Origin: Paramecium sonneborni
Taxonomy: Eukaryota > Ciliophora > Oligohymenophorea > Peniculida > Parameciidae
Length of the DNA: 64,000 bases
Assembly: GCA_905182985.1 (NCBI GenBank)
Contig: CAJJDN010000007.1
Span: 217,179 to 281,178 of the forward strand
Direction of reading: 5' to 3'
The position numbers were made by a program, and so were the translations under genes. Under the pieces are notes generated by a model. It had not been told where the DNA came from and did not search any database. It saw only the letters and a list, made by a program, of their open reading frames with translations. Below are positions 38,672 to 52,047 of this stretch, piece by piece. Numbering within the stretch: the first letter of the stretch is position 1; each line of letters opens with the position of its first letter.

Positions 38672-41562
38672 ATGATTCCAAATAATAACACTAAATAATC
38701 TTTTCAAGACTTGACTAAAAAGATTATATTGGCTACCAATATACTTGTTAATAAGATTGAGATTAAAGCTCATGAATATTAGACTTTTTGGGAATTACTT
38801 AATGAAGTTTAAGATAATGCTTCCATTTATGTTCTTGAATTATTAAAAATTATTGATTAAACTGAATATAAAAGAAAAAAAGAACCATATAGTTTAGAAA
38901 GTTTACTTGCTACTTTGTTAACAATTAGTATGTTTAAAAATGTCGAAAATGTTAAAAAATAAAAAGATTTTAAGGAAGTAAAATAAAATTGGGATCATCA
39001 TATTGTTAGTGCTCATAAAAAATAATAACTAATGAATCCATACTCTATATCAATAGTGTGTAATTTACACTTTATTTTCGAATCCCAATAGTTAGAAGAT
39101 ACTAATTTTACAGGTTTTTTAATAGGTGCAGTTGCATTTATGCCAGATTTATTTAAAGTTGCTAAGCCTGAAAACATTGAACTAATGTATGATTCTTTGA
39201 AATAGCATTATTAATTGGTTGAGTAATATGGTAAAACAGTAAGAATTAAAAACGATTCCTTTTATAATTTATTACTGGATGAAAGATTTGATTTACAAGA
39301 AACTGGAGAATTTATGTTTTGCTATGAATATTTAATTAAACAAATAAGAACTAAATACAAAAAATCAAGCAGAGTTTATTACGATTCATTATTAAAATAT
39401 TTTAAGATGATTCCATTTATAGCTTAAGATTTTCCAGAATAAGCAGAAAAATCTGCATTATCACTATTGCATATGACAAAATAATTGATTACTTTTTATT
39501 GTTGTGAAATAGTTGATCTTTTGAAATCACTTCTTAATTAAATAGAAATATTTAGAAGATGGCCATTTCCAGTTGGAGTAATGGCAAATGAATTGGTTTA
39601 GATATTATATTAAGAATAAAAATCAAGAGGAAATGCCTTTAGAATGAAGATTAGAGAAGAAATTCCATAGATTGATTTTTTAGATGATGATTAATTTTAA
39701 GAATTATAAGATTAAAGTAGTTAAGATTAATAAATTCCTATATCAGGATTAGCATAACCAAAATAAGAATCATAAATATTATCTGTCTATGTATTTTATG
39801 AAAATAGATAAAATAATGCAAATAATGTATTATAATATGCATAATTTGTTTTAAGAAATAAGAATCCAAATAATGCATAATTATACACCCCAAATAGTTT
39901 AAGATGTTATATTTGTGCATAAATATTGTAATTATATCAAAAAAAAAATGTATAATTTGAATTATTTATAATTAGTAAGGAAAGAATCCAACTCCACAAT
40001 TATCAGCATTCAAAGAAGTAGATATATTTAATTTATACTGTAAACTGTTGACAATTGTTGAGAAATGTGATAATTTGGATTCTATTGCTGATATAGAATT
40101 AATATATGAAAATGCTTTTGATGAAATAACTAAAGACTTAATTAAACATAGTTAAGAACCAAATATTAATTAAAAAGAAGTTCAAGCAGTAATGAATAAT
40201 CAAGTAATTAATAATTTTGATTATTTTTAGTTATCGATTCCTGATTTTCCTTTGTTTTATTTTCATAATGTAATATAGAAAAGTTTTACTTTTACTGCTC
40301 CAAAACAATCTTTTTTAAAATTAGAATAAGGATAATATATGGCACCTAATTAATTAATTAAAGAGTTTATTTAAAGAGCATATGATAACCATATGCCTCT
40401 ACATACAGAACCATTAAGATTGTTAGTAGTAGGATCAGATGCAGAATTATTTGAAGTATGTATGTTGTTAGGGGAAATATATTTAAAGGATCCATTCTTA
40501 TTGAGAACTTTGGATATTAGAGTTTTTATTGTTCCAACTAAGGATTGTGCTTTGGCATAATTTCTTGCAGTAAAAGATCCATGGTATTAAAGATATCTTT
40601 ATTTACCTTTTATGGAAGATATTCTGATTCCAAAATTAGAATCTATTAAAGAAGATAATAATAAATATGTTTAAGAAGCAAATAAAGTGTTAGGATAATT
40701 ACCTTTAGAATAAAAAGCTTGGTGTTTAAATACATATTTAAGAGAAGGGAATAGAGCTTATAATGTTAGAGTTTATAAGCTTAAAATCTTTTAAAAAAAT
40801 TTAAGTTATGGAGGAATAGCAATGACTGAATAAATGTAAGGTTTAAATGCAAAACCTTCAAATTCAACTGATGGAATTATGAAAAGTACTCTGTTCTTTT
40901 GTTCATATGTAATGTTTGGTGCTATTGCTGAATTTGAATTACAAAAAGAGAAGTCTAAGGATGAAAAATTATAGAAATTATCATTTTATGATTTTAAAGA
41001 AAAAAACCTTTGTAAATTTTAATATTTAAATATCAACATGTAAACTGAATAAACTGATATGCTTGGAAATATTACAGCGAATATCAATAAAGACGATAAG
41101 ATTTAAGTTTAATTACATAATTGCAAAATTAACAATGTCTATACAGATTTTTTTGAGGGTAATATGCCTATGCCTCATACTGATTGGCTAGAGTTATCTT
41201 ATATTACTTATGAAAATTCTAAATTATTTGATAGTGGATTGAGACAAAAAAACATTTTTAAAAAACATTCTTAAGGTATTATATTATAAATAACTTAAGA
41301 ATCAATATAAAATGCATTTAAATCTTTATTTACAAATATTTCAATAACAAAGATTAATGTAGAGGAAGCCACTAAAAAACCATTTTCAATAATTGTTGAT
41401 GGAAATATATATACAGATGTAGTTTAATTTAAGATTTGTAATACTCATATGAAAAAAGCAAAGATTGCTTAAACATAAAAAAAGAAGGATAATCCAGTTG
41501 ATTTAAGTTCAATAAAACATTTGAATTTACCAGTGATGAGTTTTTTACCATTCAAAGTATGA
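38672..41562 (+). CDS. Large uncharacterised protein (954 residues)
   Basis: Two exons (intron 39937-39962 approximately). Mainly helical N-terminal half (a PI3K-, armadillo- or HEAT-like solenoid appearance), a Gln/Asn-rich linker near residues 330-400, then a folded domain containing EPLRLLVVGSDAELFEVC, LLRTLDIRVFIVPTKDCALA and DPWYQRYLYLPFMEDILIPK. Hydrophobic strands alternate with a D-P-W-Y motif. This combination faintly recalls regulatory subunits of class IB PI3-kinase, but that is from memory and unverified, so the product stays unnamed. No membrane segment or signal peptide. Confidence 0.75.
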
Positions 41563-41614
41563 ATACATTAATCTATATAAATAATTGTCATAAATTAAGA
41601 ATTTAATTATAAAA

Positions 41615-42439
41615 ATGAAATTACCAAGTATTAATAAACCAACATCAGCATAATCAGGAAATCGATAATTACCACCAAGGTAGAGTAATAATGGAATAAG
41701 CAATTTAGAAAAGAATTTATTTAATAAACTTAATGAATATGATGATTTAAATAAGATTGATACTAAAAAGATTTAGGTTTCAGAGGTGAAGTTTAATAAT
41801 AAGAAAATAGATAATTCTAATGATCAAATGGAATCTTTAGCTAAGAGAGCAAATACTTTGAAAAATTATAGTTAAACAGAGAAGATCAAAGATTTAAAAT
41901 CATCATAATAATAAAAACAAAAATAATAAGACACTGTTTTTTTGACTCATAATTAATAGGTTAAATCAGAAGAATCTAATAGTGATTAGAATGATAGTAA
42001 TTCTGATAGTAGTATAGAGGATTTATTATAGAAAAGTAGAACATTGGATAAATAGAAAAAAGTTATGTTAAATTTTGAAGATGATAGTGAAGTTGGATAA
42101 TTAAATAAGATGTTATTTTAAAGTAAGATTATAAAAGTGTATAATTGATAGCTGATATTGATTTAGATGAATAGTTTTAGAGTATGTGCATTTTGAAAAA
42201 AACAATATCATAGATGTAAGAATCAATGAAATCTTTGGGATATGGAATCAATGATAACTTAATGGATGAATTGAATTAATAATATGATGAAATGATAAAG
42301 CTGCAAAGGGAATCCTAAGTAGCTAAGTGAAATTAATTAGGCAATTGAAGAATATTAAATGAAAGAGAGCAATTAAAAAAATAAAATGCCTGCATTACGT
42401 TCAAACAGTGTTAATTAATAAAAAAAATAGAAAAAATGA
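41615..42439 (+). CDS. Low-complexity, Asp/Ser/Lys-rich protein
   Basis: 257 residues, three exons (introns 42123-42151 and 42319-42340). Begins MKLPSINKPTSAQSGNRQLP; contains an acidic Ser tract (SEESNSDQNDSNSDSSIEDL) and helical segments around ISQMQESMKSLGYGINDNLM and DELNQQYDEMIKLQRES. No named domain. It starts 52 bp after the previous gene's stop. Confidence 0.65.
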
Positions 42440-42540
42440 TGAAATGACATAGATATATTTTAATATATATATATATATTTGTGATTATCAAATTAGTCAT
42501 CATATATGATCTAACTATGGTATTTTATTTATTAATAAAA

Positions 42541-44332
42541 ATGTAAAATCAAAATATTCCACAATATGAATTTGACACTACAATTTACAAGGACTATTTA
42601 AAGAATAAGATTATTGCATTATTTGAAACGATGCCTGGAAATAAATAGTTGATAATGAGTTAGAGAGTGTTACAATTACTTAAATTAAGCATAGAAAATA
42701 AATTACTATAGGAAAGTGGAATAAAAAAGACTTTAACAATAGAGAATATAAATTAAATAGAAAATGATATTACTTAGATCTTTATCATCATTCCACCTAA
42801 ATTAGATGTAACAAGAAAGATTGCAAAAATGATAAAAGCAGCAAATGGACCCAATAATACCTATAAGTTAGTATTTTGGCCTTCAAGAACAATCTTAGCA
42901 AAGGAATTATTGGAATAAGAAGGAGTTTTAAGTAGTGTGGAAATAAAGGATTTTTCATTTGATCTTATTCCACTTGATTTGGATGTATTAAGTTTAGAAA
43001 TGCCTGATGCTTTTAGAGATATGATGATAGATTAAGATTTATCAATATATAATTATGTTGCAGATAGTATCAATAGAATATAGATTGTGATGGGAAATAT
43101 TCCTAATATATATTGTAAAGGAGATGGAGCTAAAATGGTTTATGATATTATAAAAGTAGAAAATTAATAATCTGATTAAAATCAAGATTCTTAAGAGGTG
43201 GAATCTTTAATTATTTATGATAGAAGTGTTGATTTAATAACTCCGATGTTAACCTAATTAGTTTATGAAGGATTAATAGATGAATAATTTGGCATCAATG
43301 GTAATTTAATTAGTTTACAAAAGAAGGTATTTGGAAAAGATGGATAGGAAGGAGAAGAATATTAAACATTATAATTAAATTCTGAAAAAGATCCTTTGAT
43401 TTATAAGGTAAGAGGATTATAAGTGGCATCATTAGCTAAATATTTATATGAATAAGCAAAACAATAGGAAGCAGAGAAGACTGAATTTTAAAAGGAAAAA
43501 CAAGCTCAATTGAATGAAAAGATTGTATAATAGGCAAAGAAGATTAAATTAGAATAGGAATCAAATTCAAGACGTATTAAAATTAGATATATATAGATCT
43601 AAATATAAGTGGAAAGATAGCTGAGAATATTAAAACAATTTCATTTTATAAGTTATTGAGTTTAGAATAAGGAATAATTAATGGAGATAAAACAGAAAGA
43701 ACTTTAGATTACATAGAAGCTATGATCTAATTAGAAATGGATTTAAATAAGATTGTTAGATTGTTAACTTTAAGAACTTTAGTGGATGGAGGTTTGAAGC
43801 AAAAACCATATGATTATATGAGAAGAGAAATTGTTCATGTCTATGGATTTAAAACTATTGCATTCTTAAATAATTTATCAAAAGCAGGATTAGTATTTAA
43901 GTCTGATGCTAAACAACTTTTCTTTAAATTATAAGAACAATTTAAATTACTTAATGTAGATATTAGATCTGATGATATTGATCCTAAAGATCCTGCTTAT
44001 ACTTACAGTGGTCATTGTCCACTTTTGTATTTTTAACCTATATATTTAGGGCTCGTTTAACAGAAAAGGTTTTTGATAAAGGATCATGGAAACCTTTTAA
44101 AACTTAAATGCAATTGATTAATGGTTTTTAATATGAACCTGAAAGACCTATTAAATTAAATATTCCTGGCAAAAAACCTATTGTAATTATTTATGTTCTA
44201 GGTGGTATTACATATGGAGAGATTGCATCTTTGCGTCTTCTTGGAAAACAGTTTAATAAAGAAGTAATCATTTGTACAACTAATATGACTAATGGTACAA
44301 AGCTTATTTCATCATTAAGAGAGAGGATTTGA
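42541..44332 (+). CDS. VPS33: Vps33 (Sec1/Munc18 family, HOPS/CORVET subunit)
   Basis: 581 residues, three exons (introns 43574-43596 and 44027-44049). Seen: FIIIPPKLDVTRKIAKMIKA, LVFWPSRTILAKELLE, FDLIPLDLDVLSLEMPDAF, the SM hallmark SLIIYDRSVDLITPMLTQLV followed by YEGLIDEQFGIN, and the C-terminal PIVIIYVLGGITYGEIASLR diagnostic of Vps33. It clasps SNARE bundles during late-endosome and vacuole fusion. A Lys/Glu-rich coiled insertion lies near residues 310-345. An R-SNARE gene and a Ccz1 homologue are also in this window, though not adjacent. Confidence 0.93.
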
Positions 44333-44387
44333 CAATTATATAAATACATAGACAAGCTGTTGTTTTATTCAATTATTATATTTATTA

Positions 44388-46194
44388 ATGTAAACTAAAT
44401 AATTTTTTTATGATTCTTCTTAAACTAATGATAAGAATTAATGGGTTAAACTTGATGCAATTAAACGTCCCATTTCAACTATTAGATTATTTGAAGGAAC
44501 TCTATTTATTAAAAGTAAAAAACAAGAAGCTTTTAAACCTAAATTTTTTAAGTTGTTTTCTGATAGATTGAATATTTATAAAGTATAATATTCTTGACTT
44601 TTATTCTTAGAATGGAAGAGAATAAAAAGAAATTGCTGCCCTTTTCTTAACTAATGTTTATCTAGACTTAAGATCTATAATTTAATCTGAGAAAGATAAA
44701 TTTTTTATAATCTTACTAAATGGAAATAGAAAAGTGGTTTTAAATGCTCGTTCTTAAGAAAGTAGAATTAAATGGATTGAACAATTCAAAAAAACATGCA
44801 TACTGAATAATTATAAAGATGTTTTTACAAACATTAAAGTATTAGGTAAAGGTACATTTGCAAAGGTAACAAAATTCATAAATAAGGTTCTATTAGCTCA
44901 AAAAATAGAAAATAAATCTAAATTTGCCGTGAAGACTTTTTAAAAGTCAGCTTTGATGGATAAAAATAATACTTAAAGGGTATTTTTAAATTAAAATAAA
45001 CTTCTAGTAAGGATTATTAAATGAAATCAATTTGTTAAGATCATGTGATCATCCAAATATTATTAAACTTTATGAAATTTATGAAAGTGGAGATTATATT
45101 TATTTAGTTATGGAATTTTTAGAAGGTGGAGAATTATTTGATTTAATATTAGAGACTCCTTTTTTTATAGAATCTAAAATTGCATTAATTATGTTCAAAT
45201 TATTTGATGCCTTAGAATATCTTCATACAAAAGTAATATTTATTTCTATTTAATTACAAGAATATTATGCATAGAGATATTAAACCAGAAAATATATTAT
45301 TAAAAGACAAATCAGAAAATTTTGATTTAAAAATTGCCGATTTTGGATTATCATCTTATACTGAAAGTGAAATGACAATTAAAAGATGTGGAACTCCTGG
45401 ATATGTTGCTCCAGAAATTTTAGATGATTAAAAATATAATGAAAAAGTAGATGTATTCAGTGCTGGAATTATTTTCTATATATTGTAAAATGTTGATAAA
45501 TTATAGACTAACTGGATAAGCCCCATTTTATGGAAATAGTTTGGATGATGTAATTGAAAAAAATAGAGCTTGCCAAATCAATTTTAAAGACTTAAAAATA
45601 TCTTAAGATGCCTTAGATTTATTACATAAGACCTTAGAACCAAATCCTAAAAATAGAATCTCATCCTTAGAAGCTTTATCACATCCTTTTATTTCTAGAT
45701 TATATAAAAGATAAATTAAGAGTATGGATGATATTCCATTAGATGATTTACCAAATGATAATTATAGTGCTTTTGAAAATATGAAAAAGTTCTGTTAAAA
45801 TGATATGAGATTTAAAATGTCTAAACTAAAAAAAAATGAATTGATTTAACAAACTCCTTTTATGGGTGTAAGAGAATATGATCCAATAAAAGCTACATAA
45901 GATAGTTGGCTTTATGAAAAATCAGGTGAATTAAAATAAATGTTTCGATCTCCCTTAATTTAATAATAATCTTCTGATTCTGATTCTTAATCTGATGTTT
46001 CAATTTTAAATACTCCTGAATCAAAAAAAGATACTTAAAGATATATTTAAATTAATGCATTGTAACAAATAGCTTGTAAATAATCACCAAATCAATCTAT
46101 ATATTCACCTAATAATTAATAAAAAGAATAAATTTAAATGAATTTCAAGAAAGCTAGTTAAGTGAGAGATCAATTAAAAAAATTAGGATCTTGA
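44388..46194 (+). CDS. PH-domain protein kinase, CaMK-like
   Basis: 559 residues, six exons (introns 44587-44614 approximately, 44866-44886, 44980-45007 approximately, 45234-45261, 45487-45508 approximately). N-terminal PH fold: [65 protein letters not shown]. The kinase follows directly: [65 protein letters not shown] and DFG are intact, so it should be active. The C-terminal 130 residues are Gln/Ser-rich. The PH domain suggests recruitment to phosphoinositides; the kinase itself looks CaMK- rather than Akt-type. Confidence 0.9.
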
Positions 46195-46301
46195 TTAATT
46201 TTAATAAATGTTTTTCAGTAATGATTTTGCTCATTAATTTTTTTATAAATAATATTTGTTTTTTAATGTCATAATTAACTTATAACATAAAACAATTTAA
46301 A

Positions 46302-47659
46302 TCAAATTGATTTAATCCATTTATGCTCCTCATCACCAGTCTAAAATTAATAATTCAATTTACCTAAATTTTTGTTATAATATCAAATAGTTGAAGTGAA
46401 AGTTCTCCTGCATTTAATTTTGAATCATACTAAATTTCATAGATTTTATCTTCAAATCCAATTGCTTCTATAGGTTAAATACTAACAGCTGTGCCTGATC
46501 CAAACATTTCGATCATCTTAAATATATTTAATTTTAATACTCTTCCATCTTCAATTGCTTCAATTACCTCTTAAATATAGAGTTTCTTCTCAGTAACCTT
46601 AAATTTTCCCATACTTCTTGTAAGTTCCTATCTATTATTTCATATTATACCAAAATAGAATCTCTCAAAATTCCAGGTAGAATTGTGCCATCTAATATGG
46701 GTGTAACTAATTCTCTTTCTCCTTGTTTATTTTTCCAAAAGAAGAATAAATTACAAACTCCCATTTCTTGTACTAATCCATTTGGTAACATCCATAAATT
46801 TTAATGAAATCCAATTTTTTAAACTTCTTTTAATGGTAAAACAGTAGGAGCATAATTACCAGCAACTTTATATCCACCTACTCCTCCTGGTGCTGATCGA
46901 ATCTATTGTTTAAGAATATTATTTTACTGTTGATGTATTACAAAATACTCTAACGGGTTTTAAACCAGATGGAAAATAAGGACCTACAGGACATAATGCA
47001 ACAAATAATTTAGCTCTACTTGATGCTCTAACTCCTAAAGCCTCTTCTGTTGCCATCAATGTTGGTCTAATATAACAACTAAATCCTGGTCTATCAGGAA
47101 TCCAATCTCTATCCACTTTTAATAATTATTCAATGCATCTTTCTAATTCTGCACCATCAAAATCTGGTAATGATAATCTCTTTGCAGATTACTTCATTCT
47201 AAACATATTACAATTCAATCTAAATGTTCTTATCGAATTATTAGGACCTCTATAAGCCTATATTTTATATATAATATAAAAATCAATTACTTTTGCACCT
47301 TCAAAACATTCTATTGCATAATGTAAACATGCTGAAAATGGATGAATACTGAAACTTTTAAATGGAACAATTTAAGGTCGACTCCATCTATTTCAAAAAT
47401 TTATACAATTTTCTACCCCATCTTTTCAGACCAATCAATCTCTAACAAATGATCTGTATGAAAAGCCCCAAATGTCATTATTTTAGGATCACAAGGTGGT
47501 TTTGTAATATAATGCATAGTATGAGTAGTTGTAAGATCTCTAGCCTACAAATTCATTTCTATATATATTTACTTAAAAAGATGGATAAGGACAACTTAGA
47601 TCCAAGTTAGAATAATATGAAAAAGAAAAGGCTGAAGATCTCCAAAGACTTCTTAACAT
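46302..47659 (-). CDS. BCAT: Mitochondrial branched-chain amino acid aminotransferase
   Basis: 398 residues, seven exons (introns 47545-47572, 47388-47416, 47258-47290, 46903-46927, 46628-46650, 46341-46363). Seen: IHPFSACLHYAIECFEGAKA followed by YRG, FSCYIRPTLMATE, GGYKVAGNYAPTV (PLP lysine), NGLVQEMGVCNLFF, TPILDGTILPGILRDSIL, EMFGSGTAV, and the C-terminal end TGDEEHKWIKSI. It transfers the amino group of Leu, Ile and Val to 2-oxoglutarate. The first exon encodes MLRSLWRSSAFSFSYYSNLD, an arginine/serine-rich amphipathic start typical of a mitochondrial presequence; a second ATG downstream would drop it. Confidence 0.96.
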
Positions 47660-47763
47660 CATTTCTATTTTATTTTTTATTTCAAAATTTAATTTCATCA
47701 TTATTTAATACGTAATATACTTATAATATGACTCAAAAATAAATTTAATTAATTTCATATCAT

Positions 47764-48600
47764 TCATAATCCTTAATTTGTTGTATTATTTTCTTTTCTT
47801 GCTTTAAATTGTTGTATCAATTCTGCCAAAGGGGCTAGTTCCTTTCCCTCTACTAATTTAAATTCATCTTTAAACTTAATCCTATATTATACCTATAAAA
47901 TATATGAAATGCTTAAAACAAGTATTCAAATGATACTCTAGTTCTAAAGCCATTATATGTTAAAAATGAGAATGATATATATGAGCATAAACTCTAAATA
48001 ATCGTTTAAAAATAACCTTTACAACAGATAAAAATGTTTTAGGAAATGGAATCCCTATATATCTAATTTAACAATTACCTATTTAACATGGGAACAAAGA
48101 ATCATTATTTAATTGATTTTCTACCCATGTCATTAAATAATCAATATACTCAGAAGCAGATACTTTTAATGGTGTTTTGATATTTTATCCATCAGCCCAT
48201 AAATATTCATATCTAATTTAATCATTATTAATTATTACTTTGGTCCTGCACACATATTTGGACATAACTCAGGAATACAAAATTCTACTAATGTCCCATA
48301 TAATATAGAAATTTCATTATAAAATTCAATTGTGTTAACAGCTAACCATTCATTCAAATCTTCTCCATTAGGTAATTCTACAGCTAATAACATATTTCCA
48401 GATCCAAGTGTCATCTAAGCTATTTATTTTAAACCATATCCTCTTTGATTTTTATCAATTTATTTTAAAGGTTTAAAAGTTTTTGGATCGTTTGGATTGG
48501 CTTGCATAAATTTCAAATTTAAAACTTATTACTTTTAATATAATAATTATTTTTAAAATAGTTTTGAAAACTTTTAAAGATTCTAATAAACTGCACGCAT
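47764..48600 (-). CDS. MOB1: Mob1-family kinase activator
   Basis: 253 residues, four exons (introns 48213-48238, 48055-48078, 47868-47892). Seen in order: [156 protein letters not shown]. The Cys and His residues that bind zinc in Mob proteins are present. Mob1 activates NDR/LATS kinases in division and cortical patterning. The N-terminus is longer than usual; Met32 ([13 protein letters not shown]) may be the real start. Confidence 0.93.
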
Positions 48601-48664
48601 TATGTATGTATAGAATAAATTTAAATTTAATAAAATATCAATAATAAAGATAAAAGTATATGTG

Positions 48665-49518
48665 TCATTAACTAATAACTTATTCAATAATCTTTGATTA
48701 AATTTTATATAAAATACTTAGGAGAGAATAGCACCTATATTCCACCTATTACAATAATATTTATTTGTTCTTTGATCAGAAATTTCTGATTCAGTATAGT
48801 AGACAGAATAGATGTTTTTTACATTTTAAGCTCTCTACTTAACATAATCAATCATATCTTATTCTTTTTATGGATCAAAATCTTATTCGTCAACATCAAA
48901 GACTAAAATGTAAATGGAAGTTTAGAGAAAGTAAACTATAAAAATAATTATAATGATTGTATACCATTGATAATTGGAGCATAATTTGATATAGAAGTAT
49001 CATGCATTAAAAACTTCACCATATGAACTGCATCTCTTTCTTGAATTCTTTTAATTGCTAAATCTAAACATAATTTACTAAAATGAGAATATTTATTACT
49101 TTTTTAATGGTGATATTAATTCTTCATTAAAATCTTCATTGCTATTTTTACGGCTCTACATACAAAACATAGTAAGAGATTGTTTCAAACATTCATTAAT
49201 ATCTCCTAATATCATAATGTGATGAGTAATAACTTCATCGCTTGATTTCAAATGAATATCTGGTGGAAGTTCAGATGTATCAATATAATCATTTGAAACT
49301 TAGCAATGAGCATGTTCAAATCCTTCTATTTATTTTGTTGGATAATCTTTATCATCTACTTATTTTAATCCATTAATCCATTTTAATTTTTTATCATCAT
49401 AAAAGAGATTAGTCTAATTTTATCCAATTGTAGCAAGCTATAAATTTTTATCATAATTTACTTATATATACTCTTCAAGATTATCAGAATCAAAAGCACA
49501 CCGTCTACGTCTTGACAT
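48665..49518 (-). CDS. Hypothetical protein
   Basis: 258 residues, four exons (introns 49078-49099, 48936-48964, 48692-48717). Starts MSRRRRCAFDSDNLEEYIQV; contains ELPPDIHLKSSDEVITHHIM and a C-terminal YYCNRWNIGAILSQ. No signal peptide, membrane segment or named domain recognised. The end is chosen so that the last intron leads to a TGA 64 bp before the Mob1 start; without that intron the frame would run into Mob1. Confidence 0.6.
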
Positions 49519-50108
49519 AAAAAATTAATAAATATAAAATCAATAATAACAACTTAATTCATCAATTCGTAAGAAGAATTAATTTCCTTTTAACTGGTTT
49601 TAAGAATTACTTTAAAAAGAGAAGATAATTTAAACCAAATAAAATTAATAATACTCTTCTTTTCATTAAAATTTTTTGGATGCCTCATATCAAATATTTT
49701 TAATATTAGATTTAATTAAAATTCTGTTTTTCTTTAAATTAGAAAAAGGTTTTTGAAATAAAAAAAGTTATTTTACATAAATTAATCAACCAAGATTAAT
49801 ACTCACTAATTTCTTAATAATGCGAAATTGTTTTCACAATTTTAATGATATTTTTTATTTGTTCAATTTATAAAAAAGAGAAAAATTGAAGTTTATTTGA
49901 AAGTTAATTTTTTAATTCAATCTAAAAAATTAAAAAGTTTAATAAAAATGTATAATAAAAATACCATTTTCGATGAACTAAATTTATGAATTATAGTATT
50001 TATTTATTAAGATTATTTTTGAGACCTTATTTAATTATTTTAGGCAAAATTTGGATATCTCAAGCCATAATATTTATCAATAAAAAATTGTAAAAATTGT
50101 TTTTTATG
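49519..50108. other. Intergenic, no gene seen
   Basis: About 590 bp, AT-rich, with no coding-like frame on either strand. Confidence 0.45.
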
Positions 50109-50643
50109 TCACTTTTATTTAGATTTATATTTTTCATAAAATTTATGAGCTTTTTAAATATTGGCTTCCTCTATAAGACCATAATCTAAACAATATTTAA
50201 GAGCCAATATAGATTCTGGTTTTTCTCTATAAAGTGATTCATAATAAATTCTGCATGGATCATCTTCAGGTGGAGTCTCTTTTTTTTAATATTATTTGAA
50301 ATTGTCCTTGTCTTTTTCAACACTTTCAGAATTTTCATCATCATCCTAAATAATATTAATTTATATGTACATCATCTTTTATTTATTTTTTTTTTGTATT
50401 ATTTGTTGTTTTATTCTATTTTTAAGGTTAAACTTTCTTTTTTTTATCCTGTTTTTCAACCTATTCTTCACTAGATTAAGAATAGTCTTCAGATTCTTCA
50501 TCTTTTTATTTTTTTGCTGATGCATTTTATTTTTTTTAAGTTTATTTTTAAATTTTCTTTTAAACTTTTGGTTCATAAGCTTCTTCTGATTCATCATCAT
50601 CAGAGTCATACTTTTTTTTTCCTTTTCCTTTTTTTGGAGGCAT
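50109..50643 (-). CDS. Lys/Glu-rich protein with conserved-looking C-terminal helix domain
   Basis: 169 residues, two exons (intron 50346-50370). The first 110 residues are charged and low complexity (KKGKGKKKYDSDDDESEEAY). The last 50 look folded: PPEDDPCRIYYESLYREKPE then SILALKYCLDYGLIEE. I cannot name that domain. A nuclear or nucleolar role is suggested by composition only. Confidence 0.7.
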
Positions 50644-50914
50644 CTAATATTTTATATTAATTAATAAAATTTTTAAGTTCAATATTAAATTTTGATATTT
50701 AAACTGAATTATCAAATTCAAGTCTTGATTATTTTGAATATTATATCCATATGAGTTAATTAGAGTTAGATAATAAATTAAATAAATATTTTCTTTAATA
50801 TAAAAAACTAATTAAAAATTTGATAATTTGAACCAAACTCTTAGTAAAAATATCAGAAGGATTTTTAAACTTTAATTTTACCATATTATTTAAAGGAAAC
50901 TTTTAATAATAATA

Positions 50915-52002
50915 ATGAATTAAGAAATCAGGAAAGAATTAGAAAAATAAAAGGAGAATATAATTAATAAAGAAGAAGAAAAAGAAAATCCAAACAATAA
51001 AGAAGTAGAAAAGGAGAATAAAATTAATAAAGAAGTAGAAAAAGAAAATTAAAATAATACAGATTACAAAGTCTATTAAAATGTGATAATATTTAAAAAT
51101 CTTTAAATAAATATTGAAGATACCTTGAAAAACTATGAAGAATAATAGATTGGTCCAGATATTTATAAATATGATGTAATATAATTGCCAAATAATGAAA
51201 AAATTTAAGATGAATCAAAATTAAGAATATTTTGTGAAGAAAGAGACAGTAATGGTCTTTTGTTAAATAAAGACAAATAAGTTTAATTAAAAAAATTCTC
51301 TATGAAATCACCTAAACCTGAATTTAATCTTATTAAAAAATTACTTTTATCAATGCACGTTGGAGAAGAATCATGGTTCAAAATAACTAATTTTAAAAAT
51401 TAAAATGAAAATGAAATTTAAGAATAAAATATTAAATATTATAAAATAAAGATAGTAGAATAATAGATTGTTGAAAAACCATTAGATTTAAAAGCATTAG
51501 AAAAGTATAAAAAATTTTATAAGTAGTCGTTTTCTTTAATTTGAAAAATTTAGAAAATATGGGAATGAATTATTTAAGAACAGTTAATTTGAAAATGCTA
51601 TAAAAAAGTATAAAAAAGGAATAAATTTTATGGAGGCATGGCCAAAAATATATGAATAAGATCCTGAGGTTAATTAAAAGAAAAAATATTATTACTAATT
51701 ATTTTGTAGCAATATGGCTTAATCGTATATCTTTTTAAAGGAATATGAAAAAGCCATAATGATTTTAGAAGATATTATACCTTAATGTAGAGGAAATGTA
51801 AGAAAATACTAAATATTAATAGGAATTTGAGATTAAAAGTTATTATAGAATAATTGTATGCTATATAAAGACCAGGGATTTTGATAAAGCAGAAAGATAT
51901 TTAAGAGAAGTAAAACATGTTTGTTAATTGGATAATGATTAATTATAACTTTTTGATTGGCTTGACAAAGAATGTAGACCATTGAAGAAAGTGAAAATTT
52001 GA
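50915..52002 (+). CDS. FKBP-like TPR co-chaperone
   Basis: 343 residues, three exons (introns 51523-51553 and 51798-51822). The head is Glu/Lys-rich. A middle region resembles a degenerate FKBP or immunophilin domain (LLSMHVGEESWFKITNF). The C-terminal part is TPR: KYGNELFKNSQFENAIKKYK, FCSNMAQSYIFLKEYEKAIM, YYRIIVCYIKTRDFDKAERY. The order FKBP-like then TPR is that of Hsp90 co-chaperones; peptidyl-prolyl isomerase residues are not clear, so catalysis is doubtful. Confidence 0.72.
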
Positions 52003-52047
52003 GAGTTTTAATTAAATCATATATACTGTATAAATAATTAATCATAA

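Noticed and set aside
47868..47892. Frameshift near the end of Mob1
   Set aside because: A 25-nt intron joins HFIYFI to [13 protein letters not shown], matching the normal end of Mob1.
48601..48717. One long gene joining the 258-residue protein to Mob1
   Set aside because: The frame is open across, but a 26-nt intron leads to a TGA, and Mob1 normally starts near the second region; two genes are simpler.
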